64,000 bases of DNA from NCBI GenBank assembly GCA_964469525.1, contig CAYXYU010000005.1, positions 62,001-126,000 of the forward strand. The letters are read 5' to 3'. The position numbers and the translations under genes are program-made. The stretch comes from JABDCD01 sp964469525 (GTDB lineage Bacteria; Pseudomonadota; Alphaproteobacteria; Rickettsiales; SXRF01). Positions 38,101 through 46,225 of the stretch are shown piece after piece. The notes beneath the pieces are model-generated. The model ran no database searches. It saw nothing but the letters and a program-made list of their open reading frames with translations, and was not told the origin of the DNA. Position 1 is the stretch's first letter. Each line of letters starts with the position of its first letter.

Positions 38101-40366
38101 TGTGCGCACGCTGGAGCAGTTCGAAGAATACTGCGGCATTGACTTCAAGCGCAAGATCGCCGGGGAGAAAGCGCTGCGCTGCCGCTTCATCAGGGAACTC
38201 GATAGGTACCGCACCCGGCCGATTCACATTCCGGAGATTGATGGGGAAAGGAAACAGGCCGCCGTTGCCGTTGCCGCGATGCCTGTCGCCACGGCCACAC
38301 GGGTGGCGGCTACCATGTTCCCTGTGCAGAAAGCGGTGGCGAAACCGGCGTCGGCGGCTCCGGCCATGGCGATGCTCGAGCTGGGCGATTATGTGCCGTT
38401 GTTTGAAATCGAAGATACTGATCGTCGGAAACGCGCCATCGAAGTGTATGGCGGGCGTCATGTCATGCTCTATTTCCTTCCTGCTTTCGACCGCGATTAC
38501 CTCAGAACATTCTTCCAGCGGCAACAGCAGCAGATGAATGCGCAGGGCAAACGCGAAATCTGGCAGCTCTTCATCCTTGACGACACGGTAGACAACCTGA
38601 TTGCGTTGCGCGATATTATCGGCACCCGGCACGTGCTGTGGGCTGATCCTGAACGAAGGCTGGCGTATGGGTTCGGCGTGTGCAAGCCGGGTGAAACCCG
38701 GGTGCCGCCCACCGGCTTCCTGCTCGACAACAATCTGAAAGTGTTCGGCCGCCATACCGGATTGGATGCGGCAAAGCTGCCCGCTGCGATGGTCAGCGAT
38801 GTCATAAAGGCGGTGGATGCCTTCAAGGAAAAGAATCGCCATCCCCGGATTGTCAACGGCCTGCCGCCGGCACTGATCGTGCCGAATGTGCTGACTCCGG
38901 AACTGTGCCAGAAGCTTATCCATTCTTTCCGTACCGGTCACCAGTACGAAGGCACGGTCGGCGCCGAGGATAAGAAAGCTTACCGCCCGGGCACCAAGAT
39001 GCGCACCGACCACGTGCCCCCTGCAAAACTGCTGGCTGAGATCGATGAGAAACTTTCCCGCAGCTTTTTCCCAGAGATAAAAAAGATTTTCGGCTTTGAG
39101 GTAACACACCGCGAGTTGTACAAGGTCGGACTTTATACCGGTGAGAAAGGCGGATTTTTCAAACAGCACCGCGACAATTTCGATGCCCCGCTGGGCTACC
39201 GGCGCGTGGCCTCCACCGTGCATCTCAACGCTGATTACGAGGGCGGCGGGCTGAATTTCCCTGAATATGACCGCAATATTTACCGCCCCGACGCCGGCGC
39301 CGGCATTGCCTTTTCCTGCGCGACGCTGCACGAAGCGTTGCCGGTCACCAAGGGCGAGCGCTTCGTGCTGGTTGGTTTTTTCCACGGCGAGGAGGACGAA
39401 GCCTTTCGCCGCCATTACCTGATGGGCAAGAATGCGCCGCTCAAGGAAAAGGAATTTACACCGACGCTGCGCCGCTATGATGGTATTCCCATGAGCCGCG
39501 GCTTCTTTGCCAACTGGCGACGCGAGAATGTGCGTTTCTCAAAGGAGCAGCCGCTCGAGGCCATTCCAGCCGCCCAGGTCCTGCCGCTAACCTCCGTGCC
39601 GCAACCTAAGGTAATGATCAACAGCATCGGCATCCATAAACCTAAGAAGGTCTATGAGTCTTCGGCGGGTGTCATTTTTGACGATTTCGTGCCTGAAGAC
39701 GTTTTCCAGAAGCTTCACGCTTATGCCGTCAAGGCTGATTATGAACACATCAACACGGGAAAAGTCTCCCGCGCCTGGCACCTGCATGACCATTTCCCGC
39801 TGCGCAGCAGCCCGACAGTGTTCTATTATGCGGAAGGCAGGGAGAAGCCGACCAACTCCACCAACTATCCGAGCAATACGGATGTGGACCTTTTTATCGA
39901 CCACGTTCGCAGTATGGTGCCGCACGCGCAGCACCTGGTAGGGAAGGAGGGTGAGTGGAACCATTTCTCCGTCACCGCCTGGCTCTATCCGCAGGGGACC
40001 GGCCTCTCCATGCATGACGATGGCTCGAACGTTTATACGGGCGCTTATACCTATTTCATGAGCCCGACCTGGCGCCCGCACTGGGGTGGCCTGCTGCTGC
40101 TGGTCGAAGAGGAGGGGAACGCGCTGGTCAGGGAGCACCGTCAGGAGATCGATCAGATGGATTTCTACAAGCGCCACTGGCAGCATGCCAACCGGCTGGA
40201 CGAGCTGCTGATGGAGCATGGCTTCGCCCGCTGCATCTTCCCCAAGCGCAATCGTATGGTATTCATTGCCAACGACGCCTATCACATGATCACCCGCGTC
40301 ACCGAGGCGGCAGGCGATAATCTGCGCATGTCGTTCGCTGGCTTTTTTGATAAGAAGAACAAATAA
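35192..40366 (+). CDS. Giant fusion: three GT60-like GlcNAc transferase domains, Prx-like domain, two 2OG-Fe(II) dioxygenase domains
   Basis: 1,724 residues, no signal peptide. Domain order: GT-1 (about 7-322), Lys/Ala-rich linker (326-350), GT-2 (354-665), GT-3 (686-1000), Ala-rich linker, thioredoxin/AhpC-like (1063-1210), 2OG-Fe(II) oxygenase 1 (about 1216-1440), oxygenase 2 (about 1480-1724). Each GT opens with RIFVQI(V/A)SYRD and matches Pfam GlcNAc (PF11397), the Skp1 hydroxyproline GlcNAc-transferase family. The metal motif is QIDSH in GT-2 (Asp447) and GT-3 (Asp777) but QIQAH in GT-1. Oxygenase 1 has His1326-x-Asp1328, His1380 and Arg1390, a complete prolyl-4-hydroxylase-type set; oxygenase 2 has His1608-x-Asp1610, His1698 and Arg1712. 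The Prx-like domain lacks the catalytic Cys. The stop overlaps lysK (TAATG). Combined protein hydroxylation and glycosylation is inferred. Confidence 0.9.
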   Translation: MALIQPLPRIFVQIVSYRDSECHWSIKDMFEKAAHPERVFVGLCWQYDPEEDQDCFPIDYPRPKQVRRVDFHIRDALGAGWARNQAQALYQGEEYILQIQAHIRFEPGWDDTLIDMLGRCPSGKPVLSAYLPPYMPPDVTPEERQLFQTNPLRIRIRRMGPPPDPQILHLTGIPVPAGDERAGLYQSPFWIGNFMFCRPELLDEVPNDPYIYFFGEELAYSSRLFTHGWDIFQPDRVVMYHQWDRRGTFSKQPYRRPGMDQNRLSLQRVRHLLGFRATRNQEALAEIKRYGLGRERQLEDLWEFAGIDWRERTVTQDARKGIWNMAALKKGSKKTAKKPAGARKPAKMAAASHLPRIFVQIASYRDPDCQHTVKDMFDKAAHPERIFAGICWQFLKGEDNAFFEVPYPRPDQVRVHEVDARKSKGVCWARGLTQKLWEGEEFTLQIDSHMRFEPGWDDLLIDMWKQCGSDKAVLTCYPPGFTPPHDLQRQWIFGMAAKHFDKNGILLMHGKPAFEVGKNEPERPVPGAFASACMYFGPSSLIEDVPYDPYLYFFGEEISLAVRFWTHGYDLYHPNRLVIFHDWDRTRRATHFSDHRDWGKLNALAQARVRHLLGVERSADPEVTRELDTYGLGKERTLAQYEAFSGVNFAAKSISEHALQGIFSGSAVSSPKLVVSHQPTAKDMKSRIFVQIASYRDRECQYTVKDLFEKASNPDRVFVGICWQFDPEEDKDCFQVSTRPGQVRILPVDWREAEGVCWARHQAQQLWEGEEYYLQIDSHMRFVPGWDDLMIAELAACGAQKPVISCSPASYVPPDELEKSPRPAIRRVQPFTPDGNIRGKGESLDVEPPVPLNGAFIAAGYVFARSDIIREVPYDPYLYFDQEEISYALRLYTHGWDVFSARKQFLYHFYNVNHRDKNRPLHWRDLHKEDSKRIAFLRDRGLKRFNHLTGHALSSDPAVIQEMGKYWLGRVRTLEQFEEYCGIDFKRKIAGEKALRCRFIRELDRYRTRPIHIPEIDGERKQAAVAVAAMPVATATRVAATMFPVQKAVAKPASAAPAMAMLELGDYVPLFEIEDTDRRKRAIEVYGGRHVMLYFLPAFDRDYLRTFFQRQQQQMNAQGKREIWQLFILDDTVDNLIALRDIIGTRHVLWADPERRLAYGFGVCKPGETRVPPTGFLLDNNLKVFGRHTGLDAAKLPAAMVSDVIKAVDAFKEKNRHPRIVNGLPPALIVPNVLTPELCQKLIHSFRTGHQYEGTVGAEDKKAYRPGTKMRTDHVPPAKLLAEIDEKLSRSFFPEIKKIFGFEVTHRELYKVGLYTGEKGGFFKQHRDNFDAPLGYRRVASTVHLNADYEGGGLNFPEYDRNIYRPDAGAGIAFSCATLHEALPVTKGERFVLVGFFHGEEDEAFRRHYLMGKNAPLKEKEFTPTLRRYDGIPMSRGFFANWRRENVRFSKEQPLEAIPAAQVLPLTSVPQPKVMINSIGIHKPKKVYESSAGVIFDDFVPEDVFQKLHAYAVKADYEHINTGKVSRAWHLHDHFPLRSSPTVFYYAEGREKPTNSTNYPSNTDVDLFIDHVRSMVPHAQHLVGKEGEWNHFSVTAWLYPQGTGLSMHDDGSNVYTGAYTYFMSPTWRPHWGGLLLLVEEEGNALVREHRQEIDQMDFYKRHWQHANRLDELLMEHGFARCIFPKRNRMVFIANDAYHMITRVTEAAGDNLRMSFAGFFDKKNK

Positions 40367-41949
40367 TGACTGATATCCGCACCATCGCTGAGGCCAGCAC
40401 CGCCTGGCCGTTCGAGGAAGCCCGCAAGCTTGCCGAGCGTTATAAAGATAAGCCGCCTGCCAAAGGTTATATGCTGTTCGAGACCGGCTACGGCCCGTCC
40501 GGCCTGCCGCATATCGGCACATTCGGCGAGGTGGCGCGCACGACCATGGTACGTCATGCCTTCCAGGCGATCAGCAATATTCCGACGCGGCTGTTCGCCT
40601 TCTCGGATGACATGGATGGTCTGCGCAAGGTGCCGGAGAATATTCCCAATAAGGAAATGGTGGCGTCGCATCTCGGCAAGCCGCTGACCGCGATTCCCGA
40701 CCCGTTTGGCACGCACGAGAGCTTCGGCGCGCATATGAACAGCCGCCTGAAGGCATTCCTCGATCATTTCGGCTTCGAATACGAGTTCCATAGCTCCACC
40801 GAATGCTATAAGAGCGGCAGGTTCGATGCGGCGCTGCTGTCGGTGCTCAGGCATTATGATGAAGTGATCAATGTCGTGCTGCCGACGCTGGGACCGGAGC
40901 GCCGAGCGACGTACAGCCCCTTCCTGCCGGTATCACCGAAGAGCGGGCGCGTGCTGCAGGTGCCGGTGCTGGAGCGCAACGAGCAGACGGGTACCATCGT
41001 CTATCAGGACGAGGATGGCAGCAAGGTCGAAACACCGGTGACCGGCGGACACTGCAAGCTGCAGTGGAAGGTGGACTGGGGCATGCGCTGGGCGGCGCTT
41101 GGCGTTGATTACGAGATGCACGGCAAGGACCTGCTGCCATCGGTCGAGCTGTCCGATCCGATCTGCCGCATCATTGGCGGTACCACCCCGCTGACTTATA
41201 TGTACGAGCTATTCCTTGACGAGAAGGGGCAGAAGATTTCGAAGTCGAAGGGCAATGGCCTGACCATCGACGAATGGCTGCGCTATGCGCCGCCCGAGTC
41301 GCTGTCGCTCTATATGTTCCAGTCGCCGCGCAAGGCCAAGCGGCTCTATTTCGATGTCATCCCGCGCGCGGTGGATGATTACCAGACCTATCTGGAGAAA
41401 TTCGAGAAGGAGGAAGGCGCGGCGCAACTCAACAATCCCGTTTGGCATATCCATGGCGGTCATCCGCCGAAGCCTGAGGGCATTCCGGGCTTCAACCTGC
41501 TCCTTAACCTGGCAGGCGTGGCCAACACCGACGATCCGAAGGTGTTGTGGGGCTTCATCACGCGCTACAAGCCGCAGTTCTCGCCGGCCACCCATCCGTT
41601 CCTCGACCAGCTGGTGCGCGGCGCGGCGCATTATTATGTCGACTTCATCAAACCCACCAAGCAGTTCCGTGCACCGACTGAGATCGAAGCGAAAGCGCTT
41701 GCCGAGCTGGCAGACTATCTGGAAAACGTGTCGGTCAGTGTGACGGCGGAAGAGCTGCAGACCGAGGTGTACGAGATCGGCAAGCGCCACCCGTTTCCTG
41801 AACTGAAAGCCTGGTTCTCCTGTCTCTATGAAACGCTGCTTGGTCAGAAGCAGGGCCCGCGCATGGGCAGCTTCATCAAGCTCTACGGCAAGGATGAGAC
41901 CGCTAAGCTGATCCGCCGCGTATTGGCGAAGGAAACCATGGAAGCATAA
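40366..41949 (+). CDS. lysK: Lysyl-tRNA synthetase, class I (archaeal type)
   Basis: 527 residues. The HIGH-type motif is GPSGLPHIGTFGE and the KMSKS-type motif KISKSKGNGLT; both are class I features, so this is the LysK type shared by archaea, spirochaetes and many alphaproteobacteria rather than class II LysS. The start overlaps the giant gene upstream (TAATG) and the stop overlaps the HAD gene downstream (TAATG), so an essential gene is translationally coupled to an accessory one. Confidence 0.95.
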   Translation: MTDIRTIAEASTAWPFEEARKLAERYKDKPPAKGYMLFETGYGPSGLPHIGTFGEVARTTMVRHAFQAISNIPTRLFAFSDDMDGLRKVPENIPNKEMVASHLGKPLTAIPDPFGTHESFGAHMNSRLKAFLDHFGFEYEFHSSTECYKSGRFDAALLSVLRHYDEVINVVLPTLGPERRATYSPFLPVSPKSGRVLQVPVLERNEQTGTIVYQDEDGSKVETPVTGGHCKLQWKVDWGMRWAALGVDYEMHGKDLLPSVELSDPICRIIGGTTPLTYMYELFLDEKGQKISKSKGNGLTIDEWLRYAPPESLSLYMFQSPRKAKRLYFDVIPRAVDDYQTYLEKFEKEEGAAQLNNPVWHIHGGHPPKPEGIPGFNLLLNLAGVANTDDPKVLWGFITRYKPQFSPATHPFLDQLVRGAAHYYVDFIKPTKQFRAPTEIEAKALAELADYLENVSVSVTAEELQTEVYEIGKRHPFPELKAWFSCLYETLLGQKQGPRMGSFIKLYGKDETAKLIRRVLAKETMEA

Positions 41950-42779
41950 TGCGGCCCATCACCGGCTTGTCTTCCATCATCGACCGATATGATGCGCTGC
42001 TGCTCGATTTATGGGGTGTGGTGCATGACGGCACTCATCTTTATCCCAATGTGCTGGATGCGCTTAAGCGCTTACGCGAGGCGAATAAAAAAATCATCAT
42101 GCTGTCGAATGCACCGCGCCGCGCGATAAAAGCCGTGCAGGTGCTGGAAGGCATGGGCATCACCCCTGCGCTCTATGACATGGTGCTGACTTCTGGCGAA
42201 GCAGGTTATCAGTGGCTGGCCGCGGGCGGTGCGTCGTGGGATAAGCGTTACTACTACATCGGGCCTGCGAAGGACGCTGATATACTGAACGGCCTCGATT
42301 ACCGGCGCACTGATGATATCAAACAAGCCGACTTCCTGCTCAATGTCGGGTTCGGCAGCGAGGCGCAGTCCACGGAGGACTGGCAGCCGCTCCTGCGCGC
42401 TGCGCGGGCCCAGGCGACGCCGATGCTCTGCCTCAATCCCGACCTTGAAGTGGTCAAGCAGACCGGCGAGCGTTTCGCCTGCGCGGGAGTGATTGCCCAG
42501 GCCTATGAACGCATGGGCGGCGAGGTGATCTGGTTTGGCAAGCCCTATCCGGCGGTGTACGAAATCTGCCTGAAGCGGCTTGCGCCTGTGAAAAAGGAGC
42601 GGGTGCTAGTGGTCGGCGACAGCGTGGGAACCGACATCAAAGGAGCGGTAGATAACGGCATGGACTCGGTGCTGGTGACTGGTGGCATTCTCAATGGAAA
42701 ACGGCCGGATGAACTCAGCGCCCTGTGCCGGGAATGCGCTGCATCACCCGATTATGTAATGCCGCGGCTGGCATGGTAA
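41949..42779 (+). CDS. HAD superfamily class IIA hydrolase (TIGR01459-like)
   Basis: 276 residues. Motif I LLLDLWGVVHDG, motif II MLSNAPRR, and motif III/IV VVGDSVGTDIKGA place it in the NagD/class IIA branch; the DLWGVVHDG form is typical of the alphaproteobacterial TIGR01459 group of unknown substrate. Probably a sugar- or nucleotide-phosphate phosphatase. Coupled to lysK (TAATG). Confidence 0.9.
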   Translation: MRPITGLSSIIDRYDALLLDLWGVVHDGTHLYPNVLDALKRLREANKKIIMLSNAPRRAIKAVQVLEGMGITPALYDMVLTSGEAGYQWLAAGGASWDKRYYYIGPAKDADILNGLDYRRTDDIKQADFLLNVGFGSEAQSTEDWQPLLRAARAQATPMLCLNPDLEVVKQTGERFACAGVIAQAYERMGGEVIWFGKPYPAVYEICLKRLAPVKKERVLVVGDSVGTDIKGAVDNGMDSVLVTGGILNGKRPDELSALCRECAASPDYVMPRLAW

Positions 42780-43304
42780 TCACTTCAGATGTGAGGTGAT
42801 GAATTTATGGACATTGGGGTCGCCCCACCGCATCGGGCCAGTGGCGCGGGCGACTTCATTGCCATTGGCATCGATCATGATGGTGGTTGGCAGGCCGAGC
42901 GTGTCGGCTGCCTTGAAGGAGCGCATGCCCATATCGAGCGCAGGTTCGAGATGGGTAATGCCGTGACTTGCCAGAAACTCCTTAACCCTTTTGAGCGCAT
43001 TATCGCCATCCAGCGAAATGGCGATGACCTTGAAGCCGTGCTTCCCATAGGCCTTGGCCGCGGCGTCCACTTCCGGCAGCTCGTCCACGCAGGGGGCGCA
43101 CCACGTGGCCCAAAAATGCACGGCAGTGAGTTTCCCCAGCTGATCGGCCACGGTATGGGCTTCTCCGTACTGATCGGTATAAGGCATGTCGGCCGCCGGG
43201 GTGGGCTGCGACTCGATCAGCGGCACCGAATGGGCGAATAAGGGAGCGGCGAGCAACACACAGCTTGCCAACAGGGTAAGGAAAACGGTATTCATGGTCT
43301 TCAT
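42780..43304 (-). CDS. TlpA-like thiol-disulfide oxidoreductase
   Basis: 174 residues from the ATG at 43304 (in-frame ATGs also at 43319 and 43295). Signal peptide (NTVFLTLLASCVLLAAPLFA), then a thioredoxin fold with active site WATWCAPCVDELPEV. Exported TlpA/ResA proteins reduce periplasmic disulfides, for example in cytochrome c maturation. Its start region overlaps the argH ribosome site on the other strand, leaving almost no room for separate promoters. It converges with the HAD gene. Confidence 0.88.
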   Translation of the reverse strand: MKTMNTVFLTLLASCVLLAAPLFAHSVPLIESQPTPAADMPYTDQYGEAHTVADQLGKLTAVHFWATWCAPCVDELPEVDAAAKAYGKHGFKVIAISLDGDNALKRVKEFLASHGITHLEPALDMGMRSFKAADTLGLPTTIMIDANGNEVARATGPMRWGDPNVHKFITSHLK

Positions 43305-43317
43305 ATAAGGGGTACTC

Positions 43318-44727
43318 ATGGCTCGTAAAACTCAAAAAAATCAAAAGGCCAACCCGATGTGGGGTGGCCAGTTCGTATCGGCGCCTGCCGATCTTCTGAG
43401 CCAGATTAATGCATCTGTCGCGTTTGACAAGCATCTTTACCGGCAGGATATCGCGGGATCCATTGCGCAGGCGCAGATGCTGGCGCGGCAGAAAATCATC
43501 AGTCGCAGCGATGCGCAGAAGATCGTGGCGGGGCTGCGTGCCATTCTGAAACGCATCGACGCGGGAAAGTTCGACTTCAAGGAGAGCCTTGAAGATATTC
43601 ACATGAATATTGAGGCCACGCTAAGAGAAGAAATCGGCGATGCGGCGGGCCGGCTGCACACGGCGCGCTCGCGCAACGACCAGGTGGCGACCGACGTGCG
43701 GCTCTTCACGCGCGACGCCTGCGATGCGCTCGATGCGGCACTCAAAGATCTGCAGAAGGCGCTGGTAAAACGCGCCGGCGAGCAGGCGGCGACATTGATG
43801 CCGGGATTCACGCACCTGCAGGTGGCGCAGCCGGTGACGCTTGGCCATCATTTGCTGGCCTATGTCGAGATGTTCGGTCGCGACCGGGCACGCCTGCGTG
43901 ACGCGCGCGCGCGCATGAACGAATCACCGCTGGGCGCGGCGGCGCTGGCGGGAACATCATTTCCGATCGACCGTGAATACACGGCGAAACAGCTGGACTT
44001 CGATGCGCCGATGCATAATTCGCTCGACGCGGTGGCCAGCCGCGATTTCGTGCTGGAATTTCTTGCTGCCTGCTCGCTCTGCGCTGTGCATTTGTCGCGA
44101 CTCGCTGAAGAAATGGTGCTCTGGTCCAGCCCCATGTTCGGTTTCGTCCGCTTTTCCGACCGCTGGTCGACCGGCAGCTCGATCATGCCGCAGAAACGCA
44201 ATCCTGACGCCGCCGAGCTGGTGCGCGGCAAGGCGGGCCGCGTATTCGGGCACCTGATGGGACTGCTGACGGTGATGAAGGCGCTGCCGCTGGCCTACAA
44301 CAAGGACATGCAGGAGGATAAGGAGCCGCTGTTCGACACGACGGATACCATGCTGCTGTGCGTGCAGGCGATGGAAGGAATGGTGCGCGACTTCGCGGCG
44401 CAGAAGGAACGCATGAAGGAACTGGCCGGAGAGGGCTATGCCACCGCCACCGACCTTGCCGACTGGTTGGCGCGCGAGCTGCACATGCCGTTCCGCGACG
44501 CGCATCATGTGACGGCGAAGCTGGTGGGGTATGCCGCTTCCCGGCGCAAAAGGCTTGAGTCCCTGTCGCTGAAGGAGATGCAGGCAGTGGAGTCGCGGAT
44601 TACCAAGGCGGTGTTCGCTGTGCTGAAGCCGTCCGATTCGGTGAAGAGCCGCCGGAGCTTCGGAGGAACCTCGCCGGAAAACGTGAAAAAGGCGGTGGCC
44701 GAGGCGAAGAAAAGGTTTGGATTATGA
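43318..44727 (+). CDS. argH: Argininosuccinate lyase
   Basis: 469 residues. The fumarase-superfamily signature GSSIMPQKRNPDAAELVRGK is complete and HTARSRNDQVATDVRLF is diagnostic for ArgH. Last step of arginine synthesis, giving arginine and fumarate. The ATG has the ribosome site AAGGGG. Followed by lptM and lysA in the usual alphaproteobacterial order. Confidence 0.97.
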   Translation: MARKTQKNQKANPMWGGQFVSAPADLLSQINASVAFDKHLYRQDIAGSIAQAQMLARQKIISRSDAQKIVAGLRAILKRIDAGKFDFKESLEDIHMNIEATLREEIGDAAGRLHTARSRNDQVATDVRLFTRDACDALDAALKDLQKALVKRAGEQAATLMPGFTHLQVAQPVTLGHHLLAYVEMFGRDRARLRDARARMNESPLGAAALAGTSFPIDREYTAKQLDFDAPMHNSLDAVASRDFVLEFLAACSLCAVHLSRLAEEMVLWSSPMFGFVRFSDRWSTGSSIMPQKRNPDAAELVRGKAGRVFGHLMGLLTVMKALPLAYNKDMQEDKEPLFDTTDTMLLCVQAMEGMVRDFAAQKERMKELAGEGYATATDLADWLARELHMPFRDAHHVTAKLVGYAASRRKRLESLSLKEMQAVESRITKAVFAVLKPSDSVKSRRSFGGTSPENVKKAVAEAKKRFGL

Positions 44728-44966
44728 GGATCGTGTTGCACCTTCTGCTCGTCGGCCTGCTAGCCTGCGGCCTTGCCGCCTGCGGCAACAAGGGCAAGCT
44801 TAAAACACCTTCGCAGATCGAAGCGCTGGAGGCTAAGCGGGCGCGCAAGCAGGCGGAGCAGATCAAAGAGGAAATGCCGCCGCCGGTTGTACGCGGAATG
44901 GAAGAGGAGAAGGATCCGGAAACGGAGCTTCCCTGGCCGCTGCCGGTGAAGGAAGACGCGCAGTAA
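44724..44966 (+). CDS. lptM: Small lipoprotein LptM (YifL-like)
   Basis: 80 residues. Lipoprotein signal peptide with lipobox LAAC at about residues 17-20, followed by GNKGKLKTP, the conserved LptM start (CGxKGxLxxP). LptM helps oxidative maturation of the LptDE translocon in E. coli. The rest is charged and probably disordered. Overlaps argH (ATGA) and lysA (TAATG). Confidence 0.9.
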   Translation: MRIVLHLLLVGLLACGLAACGNKGKLKTPSQIEALEAKRARKQAEQIKEEMPPPVVRGMEEEKDPETELPWPLPVKEDAQ

Positions 44967-46225
44967 TGGATCATTTCAGCTATAAGAACGGCAGCTATCA
45001 CGCCGAGGACGTGCCGCTTCAGCGCATCGCCGCCGAGATCGGCACGCCGTTTTATTGCTATTCGACGGCGACGCTGACCCGTCACTATCAGGTATTCTCC
45101 GGCCATTTTTCCGATATCGGCGCCAAGGTCTGCTATGCTGTGAAAGCCAACGGCAACCTGGCGATCCTGAGGACATTGGCGAAGCTCGGCTGCGGCGCCG
45201 ACGTGGTCTCGGGCGGTGAGATACGGTTGAGCCTGGCGGCGGGGATGCAGCCTTCCGACATCGTATTCTCCGGCGTCGGCAAAACGGCGGAGGAAATGGC
45301 CTTCGCGCTCGAGAAGGATATTTTCCAGTTCAACGTCGAATCGTATTCCGAGCTGGAGCTGCTGAATGATGTAGCGCTTTCCAAGGACGCGAAGGCGCGC
45401 GTCGCGTTGCGCGTCAATCCCGACGTCGATGCCAAGACCCACGCCAAGATTTCCACCGGCCAGAAGGAGAGCAAGTTCGGCATCCCGATGGCGCAGGCGA
45501 TGGGGGTGTATCGCAAGGCGTCCTCGATGCGCGCACTCGAGGTGCAGGGCGTGTCGGTGCATATCGGCTCGCAATTGACCAATCTCGATCCGTTCGCGCA
45601 GGCCTTCGCGCGGCTGCGCTCTTTTGTCGGCGAGCTGCGCGCTGAAGGATTTTCCATCACGACGCTTGATCTCGGCGGCGGTCTCGGCATCCCCTACGGT
45701 CAGGAAGAGCCGCCGCTGCCTGACGCGTATGCGGAAATCGTCAAGCGCGAGGTGAAGGATCTGGGCTGCCAGGTCATCTTCGAGCCGGGGCGCGTGCTGG
45801 TCGGCAATGCCGGGATTCTGGTAACGCGTGTGCTGTATGTGAAGAAAGGCGAGGGGCGGATTTTCGTCATCGTCGATGCGGCGATGAATGATCTTATTCG
45901 TCCAACACTTTACGGCGCCTATCATGATATTGTGCATGTCATCCCACCGCCGGGCGACGCTCCGACGGAGCTGGTGGACATTGTCGGCCCGGTCTGCGAG
46001 ACCGGCGACACCTTCGCCGAGCAGCGCTTGTTGAAACTGCCGAAGCCCGGCGACCTGATGGCTTTCCGCTCGGCGGGTGCCTACGGCGCCGTCATGGCTT
46101 CTACCTATAACGCGCGGCCGCTCATCGCCGAAGTGATGGTGAACGGGGGCGACTACGCCGTCATCCGCCCGCGCCAGACCTATGAGGAATTGCTGGGAAG
46201 GGACAAGCTGCCGGGGTGGTTATGA
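44966..46225 (+). CDS. lysA: Diaminopimelate decarboxylase
   Basis: 419 residues. PLP-lysine motif CYAVKANGNLAILRTLAKLG, the glycine-rich DLGGGLGIPY and active-site GPVCETGDTFAEQR are intact. Decarboxylates meso-diaminopimelate to lysine. Starts with a TAATG overlap on lptM. Confidence 0.97.
   Translation: MDHFSYKNGSYHAEDVPLQRIAAEIGTPFYCYSTATLTRHYQVFSGHFSDIGAKVCYAVKANGNLAILRTLAKLGCGADVVSGGEIRLSLAAGMQPSDIVFSGVGKTAEEMAFALEKDIFQFNVESYSELELLNDVALSKDAKARVALRVNPDVDAKTHAKISTGQKESKFGIPMAQAMGVYRKASSMRALEVQGVSVHIGSQLTNLDPFAQAFARLRSFVGELRAEGFSITTLDLGGGLGIPYGQEEPPLPDAYAEIVKREVKDLGCQVIFEPGRVLVGNAGILVTRVLYVKKGEGRIFVIVDAAMNDLIRPTLYGAYHDIVHVIPPPGDAPTELVDIVGPVCETGDTFAEQRLLKLPKPGDLMAFRSAGAYGAVMASTYNARPLIAEVMVNGGDYAVIRPRQTYEELLGRDKLPGWL

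Noticed and set aside
37856..39415. 519-residue open frame on the minus strand within the giant gene
   Set aside because: Frame opposite a conserved multidomain protein; composition is rich in His/Arg/Gln as expected for an antisense shadow of GC-rich coding sequence, with no recognisable motif.
44600..45937. 445-residue minus-strand open frame across argH-lptM-lysA
   Set aside because: Spans three well-supported genes on the other strand; low-complexity His/Arg pattern.
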